A stretch of 64,000 nucleotides of DNA. Origin: Tigriopus japonicus (Eukaryota; Arthropoda; Copepoda; Harpacticoida; Harpacticidae). The notes beneath the pieces were generated by a model. That model searched no databases and was not told the DNA's origin. It saw only the letters and a program-made list of their open reading frames with translations. This document shows, one piece after another, positions 48,994 to 59,612 of the stretch. Numbering within the stretch: the first letter of the stretch is position 1; each line of letters begins with the position of its first letter. Made by a program: the position numbers and the translations under genes. Where the stretch lies: NCBI GenBank assembly GCA_010645155.1, contig CM021314.1:7374716-7438715 (forward strand), written 5' to 3'.

Positions 48994-50849
48994 CTATGCT
49001 GGAGCCAAGCCCGAAGGCTTCTCTGTTATCGAGGCTTCGACCTTTTCCTGAATGGGTTCTCCGAAGAGAGAAGCTAGCTCAGCCAGGGTCAGACCCTTTG
49101 TCTCTGGCATTAAGAAGAAGGCCACTACCACTGCCATCAAGCAAGCTGAGCCGCACAGAAGAAACACAATGCTAAGCCCGTACATAGCATACAGCGTGGG
49201 AAAGAATTTCATGTCCAAGAAGACCATGAAATATCTGAAATTAGAAGGCAGGGTCGCTGTCGCGTTTCTGTAGCAGAATGTTCCAACGTCAGGTATCCTA
49301 GCTCCTACCTGAAAGACAGGGTCAATGAGCAGCACATGCCCTTCACCCGCACAGGAAAGATCTCCCCCAACAAGGCAAACAAAACCGGACCCAAACCCAA
49401 GGAATAGAATAAACCACTGCAAATGGCCGAACAAGGAGCCACAACTTGAACCACCGTCGCAAAGTAGGGCGAGTTGGAAGTCTAGAATGAGAAAGTGTTC
49501 ATTAAAATGTCACCTCATGTGTTTGACTAGAAAACAGTACAACTTACATCGACGTAAATGCACAAGCCGAGACTGGTCATTGCGAACGAGGTCAACAGGC
49601 TGGAGAAAATGAATTGCTTTCGACGGCCAATTTTCGAGAGGAACGGGGTTGACACCATGTAGCCTAAAGTGAAACCGCCTTGGACCAAGCATGAGAGTAA
49701 ATAGGGGTTGATTGCCAATTGAGCCTTATTAATGATGTCCAATGAATAGTAGGTGATCAGATCAGCTCCACACAAAGCCTGAAAACAATAGAACTGCTAA
49801 ACACTTTTCATGAACATGAAAGAATGTACCTGAAAACCTACCTGGAAAGTGAAGAGCGTACACATGATCGCCAAGGGCCGAATGACTTGTCTCGAGGTCA
49901 GATATTGCATCTTTTGCCCGCATGAAACCGTGCCAGTTTGTTGAGAGGCCACAAAAAGAAGATCCTTCATCTCGGCCAGGATGGGATAATTATCACCTCG
50001 GAGTAATCCCAAAGTGGTTTCAGCCTCTTCCACTCGTCCCCTTTTGACGTACCACAAAGGGCTTTCGGGCATGAACCACACTAAGCAGAGAAAGGCAAGG
50101 CAAGGAATGGACGACAGTGGGATGAGCCAAGAAAATGGGCACAAAGCAGCCAAAACCAAAGACGTGAGGAATGCCACATTTCCAATTAGAGTGTTACAAA
50201 CGCCCAAAACACCTCGTAATCGGAGTAAAGCAATCTCGCTCAAGAGCATATAGCCCGATGGCATGGTGATCCCACAGCCCAATCCTCCGATGCAACGACT
50301 GATCAACAATAAAAAGAAGTCCTCGGAGAGATACAACAAGACCCATCCCAGCAGAATGATGGAAGTGCTAAGGATGAGGGTCCTTTTTCGGCCGAAACGA
50401 TCGGCCAAGATTCCACTGCTCAATGTACCAGTCATGGTGAAGATCAGGGCAATACTCACTGTAAAAGACACAATATTAGTGCAATCCTCAGCAAGAATGT
50501 TGAAATTGGTAAAGATAGATGAGTGAGTGAAGTCCCTTGTTAAGGATGTGTTCAAAATTAAAGGCATACCAAACCAAGACCCTTCATCTTCAGACATTGG
50601 GAATTCCAGTGGTGTCCATTCTGGATGTTTGTAATGTGCCAATGCTGGACCAGTGATTGCCAAAGACATACCCGAACCAAAGCCAGGTAAAATGGCAATG
50701 AAGGCCGAATACATCTAATCGGAAAGAAAAGAAACGGATGGAGAAAGTTACTCTTCCTTGAAAATATCATGTCAACTTACCATCTTGGTCATTTGGGCAT
50801 CCTTTTGAAGGAGTAAGATGTCATTTTGTCGTAACGGTGATGCAGACAT
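48994..50849 (-). CDS. Sugar-porter (trehalose-transporter-like MFS) A, 491 aa with proximal last exon
   Basis: Twelve-helix MFS carrier of the sugar-porter family (Tret1/SLC2-like) in the plasma membrane. Exons: 50781-50849, 50570-50714, 49842-50458, 49548-49778, 49309-49481, 48994-49234; 1,476 nt, phases match. Exon 2 runs in frame through a 111-bp intron (50459-50569) that must be removed to restore SWFVSIALIF. Family motifs: DRFGRKR after TM2, SRCIGGLGCG in TM4, PESPLW after TM6, GRRK in loop 8-9, GLGPVLFALLGEIFPVRVKG in TM10 and MPETKGLTL after TM12. At the sugar-contact site in TM7 the usual QQ..GIN reads QALCGAD, so Gln-2 and Asn are replaced. An alternative final exon lies at 48352-48604. 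Tandem paralogue at 51790-54660. Substrate not predictable. Confidence 0.9.
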
Positions 50850-51745
50850 TTCTGAAGATTGAGTTCAAGATGAGCAAACTCAAGATTTGGACGCCTTTGA
50901 AGAGCTGTGACTTGACCGAAGGACCTCTGAAAACAAAGGTAAAGACGATAGGCACATCCAGATTTATATACTAGAAGTGATGGGTTACAAAAGTTTAGTC
51001 TCGGCATGTTCGCAACACTCTTTTGTCTGACGTTTTCACCACTGAGTTACAGTATGGAATTGGAAAAAGCTAATTTCCAAAAGACTTTGTCGGACAAGCT
51101 CGCGTTTGATGAGAAATTCTTGTCAAACTGTTCACTCCTCGAGTCAAATTATGTAATGATCTCAAGCTAAGCAGACTAATGAATCATCGAGAATGGCAAA
51201 GTATCTAATTTCTAGATTCATCAAAAACACGCGAGCCAACGAAAGTTTCGGATCTTACTTTGGACTAATAAATCCAGTTCAAACAGGATTGTCTTCATGA
51301 TGTAAAAAGAGCACCTCTGTAATTAATTCCCCTACAGGGACAAACTGACTTACCTGCAATGTGATCTCTTGACTCACAAAATTCAAGAAAGGCCAATAGG
51401 AACGAAATCGTTGCTAAGATCGGATCATCATAGCAACTGAAAGAACTTGCGAGTGTACATAACAGTCGTTGCTTCCTCTCACTTCTCATTCCATTCTATC
51501 CAGGCTTGTACTGCAAAGATGCTACGCTGTCTGGTAGAAAATCAGCCTTTTGAGCGAGCTTTCTAGCTTGTTACCAAGGACTTCCCTCTCTTTCTTGGCC
51601 TTCGACAGCCTATTCTCCTGTCCTAGATCGCCCAAGGCTGGAGAACCTTTAGGCACCATTTCATCGTTACTTGCCTTGGCCAAAACCACTGATATGCTAC
51701 ATTATCCTTAGTATGAAAGAACGCAAGCGACTTTAGCAGGGTTAA
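50850..51745. other. Spacer between the two sugar-porter genes
   Basis: Separates the start of transporter A from the end of transporter B. No supported exon or repeat; it should contain the promoter of gene A. Confidence 0.4.
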
Positions 51746-51751
51746 TTTATT
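51746..51751 (-). terminator. Poly(A) signal of sugar-porter B
   Basis: AATAAA on the minus strand, about 39 bp after the stop codon at 51790-51792. Confidence 0.6.
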
Positions 51752-51789
51752 TTATACAATTTTTCATATATAATATATAGCCCTCATAT

Positions 51790-54660
51790 TCAGCATATGG
51801 TGGAAATGGTTTGCCTGCTGCCCTTTGCTGATGTCTCATCTACATCTTCCTCTTTGATCTTTGACGGTAAAGGTTCTCCAAAGAGTTTGGACAGTTCCGT
51901 TATGGATAAGCCTTGTGTTTCTGGCATGAAGAAGAAACCGAAGATGGTATTGAGGACACTCATGGTACCACAGAAGATGAAAACGCCTTGTAAACCAACA
52001 AGGATGTACATGTTGGGAAAGAACTTCATGTTGACACCCACCATGAGATATCTAGAATTGAGAAATGGACTTGAGAGCACCGTTGACGAACGAGGTGTTG
52101 TATATTTAATTAGTGTTTTTTTACCTGAATGATAGTGTTAACGAGCAACAGAAACCTTTCACTCGTGCAGGGTAAACTTCACCTACGAGGGCAAACAAGA
52201 CTGGGCCCAATCCAAATGAATAGAAAATAGTGGATAAAATGGATGCCACAGGAGCCAAGACTTGAACAATTGAATAATAGGGAGATTCTGCACCCTGAAA
52301 TTATAATTAGAGTAGTTTCCATCCGATTTGCAATATAGATTTTACAGACAGTTAGCGCTTGGGGTGAAGAAAAATTAATTTTACGCTGGTTGGAACTAGT
52401 TGGAGTCCAAGGTACATTTGATGCAATTCAATCTTCATCAGAAATTGTTTCACATACTTTCAAGGTATGGAAAGTTTTTGGCATTTGTGCAAATGTTCCA
52501 CTTTTTGCCATTTATGGTTTTGGCACATAGAAAACTACCTTATGAGCTATCGTAGTTTGACTATTGTTTGTTATAGCTCAAGTCAAATATTTATCATGGA
52601 AGATTTTGCTTTGGTGAAGGTCTGTTGGTGTAATTGTAAATTAAATCTTTACCAAAGTTACAACTCTTTTAACAAATTTAGCGATTCATGGTCCAGATCA
52701 CAACACACTTCTACTTGAAATATTTGAAACAACGCAAATCGAAAATGTTATTTTGGCTGTCTCAAGGGAAAAGCATCAATATTTTTAATTTGCAGCCATA
52801 GTTAGTATGTGTAAAATATTTTTGCAGGCTATTAGAAATTCAATCGCTGGTCATAGCATGGACCTCCTAAAACAGGTCTGTTTCATTCAAGTTTCAAGGA
52901 TAGGTGAAATAAAACATGTCATAGTCCTTTATAAGATATAATTACCTCAACGTACATGAACAAGGCAATGGTATACATGCTCAAAGCCACAAGGACAGTT
53001 GACAGTAAAAACTGAGGTCTTCGTCCCACTTTGGACATCAAAGGTGTTGAAATGATATTCCCCACCAAGAAACCAGCCTTGATCAAGGTCGACAAAAGAT
53101 ACGCATCAAATGTAAGTTCAGCTTTATCGATGATGTCTAAACTGTAAAACGTAATCAAATCCGCCCCACAAGATGCCTGTGAGTAAAGGAAAAAATGAAA
53201 TAATCCACAAATGTTTAAATAGACTCAGTAAGTGTCAAATTCAACCAAAATGATCAATGTAGACAAAAAGTAATTTAATTGTTTGGGTCAAAAGACCTGA
53301 ACAGGAAAAGCTCCAAACAAATTACTGATCGAGATTGGTCAAATCAGAATCAAATTCACCTCCATTGTGAACATGGCAAACATGATCAATATCGGCTTGA
53401 TGACTGGTTTGGTTCGCAAAAACTGTAGTTTTTGCTGCCAAGTAATGTCATCGGCCTCTTGTGTTGAGGCATGAATCAGTTCCTTCATCTCTGGAGAAAT
53501 CGGGTATTGTTCACCTCTGAGCCATGTCAGAATATTTTCGGCTTCCTTGAGCCGATTTCGCTTGACCAACCATAAAGGGCTCTCTGGCATGAAAAACGCC
53601 AATAACAAGAATACAAAACAAGGAATGGCCGATAGAGGGATGATCCAAATAAAAGGCAGCAGTGCTGCCAAGATCAGAGATGTAGAAAATGCCACGTTAA
53701 CGATCAGAATGTTGCAGACACCCAGGGCTCCTCTTAAACGGAGTAAGGACACTTCACTCAAAAGCATATAAGCCGATGGCATTGCCATTCCACTACCAAA
53801 TCCACTAATGCATCGACTGCTGATGACGAGAATGAAGGTTACGGCGAAGAATAGGGTTATCCAACCCAGGATCAAGACGAGAACGGCGATTATGAGGGTG
53901 TTCTTGCGTCCGAATCGCTCAGAAAGATAACCACTTGTCAAGTTGCCGATCACAATGAAGACAAGAACCATGCTGACTTTAGAAAATAAAGAGGTATTTA
54001 GAACTGTAACCTTAAATGTGTTGACGGATATTAGTGTCAAAAAGAACTGTGGCTAAAATTCACTAAGATGTTGTCAAAATAACCAATCTTGAATATAGGT
54101 GAGTTGTTGAGGACATCACCGAGTTTTGCGGAGGAAGCATGTTAGGCGAGATGTTGAGGACAATAAACTCAACTTCACTTCATCCTTCATAGATCATGTA
54201 ATTCGTTTCAAACACGGGACACCATAAGATTATTTTGCTTTACTTTATCACTAGCTCTTATCAAAGTGTCATGAATGTCTAGGATCAAAATAATATTCTT
54301 TAATGTTTTCATCTAACCAAAAGTTAAAGTTAAGGTTACGCCTCAAGAATCCTGTTGTTCATAATTATCTCACCAAACCATGAGCCTTGCTCTTCAGTCA
54401 TTGGCGGGTCTAAAGGGGTTGTTGAAGGATCTTTGTAGTGGGTCAAGGCAGGAGCTGTAATGGCCAAGGCCATACCGGCCCCAAATCCAGGTAGGACTGC
54501 AATTCCAACTGCGCACAACTGTAAAGGCAATCCTCAGGCTGGTAAATTATGATTACCTCGATTTTGCTCGTCACAATACCATTTTTAAGACGTTGGCATT
54601 TTTCTGAAGGGTTAAAATGCTCTCTGGAGGCACGTGTTCCGATTCTTGAATCGTCGCCAT
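51790..54660 (-). CDS. Sugar-porter (trehalose-transporter-like MFS) B, 501 aa
   Basis: Tandem paralogue of gene A with the same six-exon plan: 54580-54660, 54374-54518, 53360-53976, 52946-53176, 52125-52294, 51790-52051; 1,506 nt, phases match, and exons 2, 3 and 4 have exactly the same lengths as in A (145, 617, 231). Intron 1 is only 61 bp. Motifs: SERFGRKN after TM2, SRCISGFGSG in TM4, PESPLW after TM6, GRRP in loop 8-9, GLGPVLFALVGEVYPARVKG and MPETQGLSI. The TM7 site reads MEASCGAD where most family members have QQ..GIN, so here both glutamines are lost. Only one terminal exon is visible. Substrate may differ from classical hexose or trehalose porters. Confidence 0.9.
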
Positions 54661-55673
54661 TTTGGAAAATTAAACAACCCAATGAGAATGAGCTTATCTG
54701 CACGGCTGATGTCTCAAATGCGTTGAGAATAAATGACCGACGTTGCGTTTCCAAATACTGAAGTCTTATTCGAGGCTATGTACCCTTGTGAATAACGTAG
54801 GGAAAATCTTAGTGATAGTGCTATTCTACCTTTTGAACCTGCTTTAAAGTACATTGAGAACGTGTTTGATTAATCTTCTAGGGAATCTACTTTTACACCT
54901 TGTGGGCTGTTTTACGTGAGTTCGTCGTGTACTACCTTGTGGAAATGGTTTTGTACCTAACCTGACAAGAAAAAAGTTAAAAGAAAGACCATAATTGTAA
55001 CGAAATTTGAAAACAATGAAAGACCAGTTACGTATCAGTTTTCTGAAGACCCCAAAACCAAAAATATGCATTTCTATCATAATTATCATAAATAAAATAA
55101 CGATCTTTGTTTTTTAAACTGGAATAAAAGTCATGGAACACGATTTCAGTCCCTCGATTTTGCTCATTGTTTCTCCATCAAGCCATTATTTGGCTCTTCT
55201 ACGTATTGTTTAAGCACAACGGGAAAGGTTTCTCCTCTCTTTTGGCCGGCTATTTTTAACGAAGCATATTATTAGCATTGCATTAATTTTCTTCATTGAC
55301 AATTCTTGAGTACCGATTTTTCCCACGTTTGACAAGTAATTTTTCCAAGATTAACAAATGTCGCATTGGCGTGTTTTACATACATTTGTTATCAATTTCA
55401 AACAAATCCATGCAAATGAGCCAAGAAGCTCAAACCCACCAACTGTCTAACCAAAAGCGCAAATCATTTCTAGAAACAACGAAGCGTTCGTTTTACACAA
55501 CAAATTGTCTTTTAAATATTCGAAATTATTTTTTTTTTTACCTGCATTTTCTCCGCCATAAATGACGTCTTTTTGGAAAGAACAAGAGCAAGCAAGTAGT
55601 GTATGTAGTTTTGAAAAAGCTCTTGGAAAAGTTTAAAAAAAAATCACCATTTTTGGAAAGGATCTGGAAGTGT
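54661..55673. other. Upstream region of sugar-porter B
   Basis: AT-rich, with short frames only. I see no coding exon or clear core-promoter motif. Confidence 0.4.
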
Positions 55674-55681
55674 GACTTAAC

Positions 55682-55985
55682 TAGTGATGCGTTTCGAACC
55701 GGGAGTGCTGCCAGTTTTGACTCGGAAGTTTATCACTGTTAAAAAGGGCAGGTTGTATTCAACTTTTTGAAAAGACCTAAACAGGGACCAATTTGGCAAC
55801 ACTCGAACTAGTTCGATTTCGAGTTCCATTCATAGTTATAAAAATGAATTTCAAGTTGCAGTGTTGCCATATTTTATGACAGATAAGGTCTATTGCCTGT
55901 TGAAAAGTTTAGTTGTGGTCAGATTTTTGACCCTTGAAACCAAAATGGCAAAACTGCCAAAAATCCAACTCGAAACGCATCAGTA
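55682..55985. mobile_element. hAT-type MITE (304 bp)
   Basis: Ends TAGTGATGCGTTTCGA (55682-55697) and the inverse at 55970-55985 match at 15 of 16 positions, with further inverted similarity inside (GCCAGTTTTG against GGCAGTTTTG). Flanks GACTTAAC (55674-55681) and AACTTAAC (55986-55993) match at seven of eight, an hAT-type target duplication. No transposase frame. The TAGTGATG end is shared with the element at 43969-44307, but the interiors differ. Confidence 0.85.
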
Positions 55986-56027
55986 AACTTAACCTCAAGA
56001 CGAACGCTCAAAGAGGATCGAAAACTA

Positions 56028-56461
56028 CAGGGTGCGCCACTTAAAATCGGACATGAATAATTGATAACTCCTCTCTGCACATGAGCAAATGATCCGCACC
56101 TGCTCTGCTAGAATTTTAGTGCATGCAGCTTTAAAGGCTGCAGTCAAGAAAGCCAATTTTTTAAACCTTTACTCCTCACCTTCTTTTCCAGAATGGTCTA
56201 ATAAGTAAATTTCATGGATTAAGATCTGAAGAAGCCTTGAAGCAATGGTCCTCACAGACAAGCCTTGGATAACCAATCTTTTTACGAGCATCTTTCTTGG
56301 TTGCCTTTTTTCTTGCTCAAACAGCTTAAGTCTCCATATCCCCTCAAAATAATAGCAAGTGATTGGCCCATGAGCTGGATTTGGGGGTCTTCACGCTAAA
56401 ATTGAAATTGGCGTTGCTGGCCTTTTTCAAACCTCTGTCCGATTTTAAGTGGCGCACCCTG
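56028..56461. mobile_element. Tc1/mariner-type MITE (434 bp) with a possible transposase remnant
   Basis: Perfect 26-bp terminal inverted repeats (56028-56053, 56436-56461), starting CAGGGTGCGCCACTTAAAAT, flanked by TA (56026-56027 and 56462-56463). On the minus strand near 56200-56320 one frame reads GLSVRTIASRLL, which resembles the helix-turn-helix of mariner transposases, so this may be an internally deleted derivative of an autonomous element. It lies 42 bp after the hAT-type MITE. Confidence 0.88.
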
Positions 56462-56899
56462 TATGGGCATAATGACAAAATTTGGATCTTTCCATTCTGC
56501 AGTTTTTGATCACCTGTATTCTAGAAATCCCTCGTAATGTTATCTTATTAAGGACCCCACCCCCAACAACGGTTCATGATACGAAATGTTTTTTGACGTT
56601 TCGCATACCAGTGAAAAAGAGCGCGAGACAAACTGAACAACCCACCTTTTCACCCCCTTTGGGTTGGTTCACTTAGCGTCACCAGAGATAGCGTCTCTAC
56701 ATCCTGTTTTGGTATTATCTGTCTGTCCTATTAGGTAGGGAGCTGACCCACGCGTTGAGCACACCTTGCCATGAACAGTCCCTTTAACTGGGTTGACATC
56801 TATTCGTTCATTCTTCTACGAAGAGCTCAGTTGTGATCCCGACATCTCCATTGTGATAGATTCGTTGAGCCTTGAAGAGATCCAGAATTCAGTGTCAAG

Positions 56900-57247
56900 A
56901 TGTCCATAACTTCGAAAGTAGTCATCTTCCTTGTGATTGTCTCCATTGTCACGGTCTCGTGTCTCTCAGCTCAGCCACAAAAGACAGTTCACGCCCTTTG
57001 TTCCGATTGCGGGAAACCACGTGCTATGACCAGCCTTGTTCCTATCGTGGAAAAGAAAAAAGGCACCAAGAATTTCATTCAGTTCAAGAAAATCCTTCAA
57101 AGCCTGCATCAAAATCATGTCGAGAAGTTCGATCCTTTCGTTGAGACACGTTCCCAAATGTTTCTGTCTTTTAGTATTGGTTGGGCAATCTTGTATGCTT
57201 TTGCACTTGTGATCTTTATATCTGATGATATTCCGTTGTATTATTAA
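56900..57247 (+). CDS. Small orphan protein with signal peptide and C-terminal membrane helix, 115 aa
   Basis: Single open frame from ATG to TAA. Residues 6-22 are a hydrophobic signal-like segment, followed by a lumenal or extracellular part with a CSDCGKP knuckle (Cys34, Cys37) and a basic stretch (EKKKGTK), then a second hydrophobic helix at about 88-108 before a short acidic tail ending IPLYY. I recognise no family. The layout suggests a small type I membrane protein. The composition is less AT-biased than its flanks and the preceding purine context (AGTGTCAAGATG) is acceptable. It could still be a chance frame. Confidence 0.5.
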   Translation: MSITSKVVIFLVIVSIVTVSCLSAQPQKTVHALCSDCGKPRAMTSLVPIVEKKKGTKNFIQFKKILQSLHQNHVEKFDPFVETRSQMFLSFSIGWAILYAFALVIFISDDIPLYY

Positions 57248-58408
57248 AGGTTTCATGTTGCGTTCAGATTCGAATTTTATTTCTTACTCAACAGCTTCAA
57301 TCATTCATACAAAAGTTGTGTAACGTAGATATTGTTAGCTTGTCGGGTGGGTGAATTTTTGGGCGACCTAAAAGTCTGTTCCAAACTTGGTATTATGCGG
57401 AATATTCATTTGGACACGATACGTGTCATGAGATAAGATTTACGCCAGAAATTTGTGGGACGAGTATGAGTTGGAAATAGGGAAATTTTACATACGTGTC
57501 AGACTTCTACGTTTCAATTATTCACAAGGGTAAATTTCACGAATCTTGGTAACTACGGTGATAAAAGAAGGATGAATTGGTAACATTAAAAAACTCAACA
57601 ACATTGTTTTGGGACTTCTTCTTTTCACCAGGTCGAATGAATATAAATGGTCGCTCTTGATTAGTTTGTTTCTTTTGGGTCTAACTTGAGTTTGCCCGAT
57701 AATCCGTGGCATAATTGGACAACTTCATTGATATGGTGAAAAATCTGTTTTAGTTAATCCAGAATGACTACTCAAACATCATAAATGTACAATTCAAGAT
57801 GGAAAGAAACGGTTGGTAAATGCTCTACGATGCAAAAGAAATCCCGTGGCGTTCAAAAGAAGCGCTCAACTGAATCCCAGGATTGCCAGTGGAAAAATGT
57901 AAGACTAAAAAAGCGGTGAAAGAAGTGGCTACTGGTAACTATACGGTCAACATCACCAAATACTCGATGACATGGATGGCCGAGCAGACCTCTCTCTCTG
58001 ATCCTTATAAGGTTACAAAAGAGAAAGCATCCATCAACGTCTTTTAAAGTGCTCAATTAATTCAGAAAGGGGAAAGATTCCTGACCACGTGATTCAGCTC
58101 AAATAAAAGTTTTGGCAACACTTCATTTCGAATCAAATCAGAGGTTGGGTGAGCGTCATGCGGGTAGCTAAGAAAGATGATGGTTACGAATTGGGGAGGG
58201 GGAAGGGTTATTCAAAAAGCAAGGCAGTTTTGTGAGGCACTGAAATTCAATCTAAAGAAAACTAGATTCGCCTTTAATTGGAGATTGGCTGCGTTTAACG
58301 TGGAGGGTCCATTGTGTTAGTTCATATTGCCAACTGTTGCGAGGGTTGCATCCGTGCACGTGGCTTGTGTATTATAAAATGCGCGAGGTATCGAGGACGA
58401 GTCGAGGA
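57248..58408. other. Intergenic region
   Basis: Lies between the small orphan gene and the convergent headcase-like gene. No supported exon, repeat or canonical poly(A) signal found. Confidence 0.4.
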
Positions 58409-59612
58409 TCACGCCGAATTGACCCTATGAACTCGTAATCCCGAAATGGCAGCCATGGCTTGTTGATACTGCCGCACTTGCATGGATTGCAAGCGGGCAA
58501 GTTTCTGAGGGTCACCCTGCTTTACATACATAGCCAGGGATTTGCAGAAATGCGTGTCTTGGACACCGCAGTTGGGACAAGAGACCACCTGGGAGTAATC
58601 GGAGAAGAAATTAAAGCGCTGGTCCGGGTGGATCACCATCTCATGGCAGTTGTTGCACTGAAAGAAACGAACGCCCACTTTTCATTAGACTGCACATCAA
58701 TTTGTAACACGCATCAACTAGTGCATTGTAAGCTCGAGGTCAGTTTTTTGGCAAAAAAATGTACTTGAATCGAAAGTGGAACTTCCTCATTGGATTTCAC
58801 CTAACCATGGCTCCCCAAGGGCTTTTTCAAAATCTCAATGTGAGTTTGAATGATCAAAATGCATTTGGTATGGTCCTAAACTAGTGTTTACATAGCATTT
58901 ACCTTGAGTTTCTCGGCGCAACAAGGGTTCGCAGCGAAAATGTCATAGGAATACATTGTACCCAAAATCAAATGCGATCCGGTCCACGGTTTCATGCAGA
59001 TTCGGCAACACACATTGGCAGTCCAACCCTCCAAACAACCCATGCACACGGCAGTGAGATAATTCGTCTTGCCTTCGTGCTTCACCTGGAAATATTTGAG
59101 CGGTAAATCAAGAAAGTTCCCAAATGTCATCGATTCCGTTGCCTGAGCATTTTTTATGATCGGTTTGCATGCACCATTAACGTGGTTTTAAAGGCATTCT
59201 GTGGTAGAATTTATGTACCTTAATGCAGCTTTTATTATGCTGTCTGGGTGAGAGAAAGAACGTCCCATCTAGAAGCGGATATCGATCAAATATGTGCAAA
59301 ACTGAAGCACACACCACGCAGGGAACACGGTTCATTTTATTGCTAGCGTAGGAGGACAAGATAAAGATCCGAGTCTCGTCGTTGCCAATACTGCATTCAT
59401 CTTCCATCTGAAAGAGAGGGAATGAAACAAAGAGATAAGAAGAAGATTTTCGGAGGAAAGTCAATCTATTGAAAAAGTTTTGGGGAAAACTTGCCCTTCA
59501 ATTGGATTGAGCTCTTACCTTAATATGATACGAGTTAATCTTGTGTTTGGGAAGAACGTTGAATGAGCTATAATCCTGTCTCCTCAAGAATATGCTCCCA
59601 CCTGAATCATGC
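58409..59612 (-). CDS. hdc: Headcase (HECA)-like protein, 3' four exons
   Basis: Cys-rich protein related to Headcase, a conserved cytoplasmic regulator of growth and differentiation in animals. Exons: 59519-59612, 59219-59407, 58903-59085, 58409-58657; internal junctions are phase 0 and the first exon starts with one base of a split codon, so an earlier exon must exist. Sequence landmarks in order: FLRRQDYSSFNVLP and INSYHIK; NRVPCVVCASV with YPLLDGTFFLSP; CMGCLEGW with CCRICMKPW; CNNCHEMVIHPDQRFNFFSD and SCPNCG, ending HRVNSA. The many paired cysteines suggest zinc binding. The N-terminal headcase domain is not in the window. Exon structure is secure; the family name is from memory of motifs and is moderately certain. 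Confidence 0.75.

Noticed and set aside
50459..50569. 37 extra codons joining exons 2 and 3 of sugar-porter A
   Set aside because: The frame is open, but the stretch has GT and AG ends, interrupts a conserved helix, and the paralogue has an intron at the same point.
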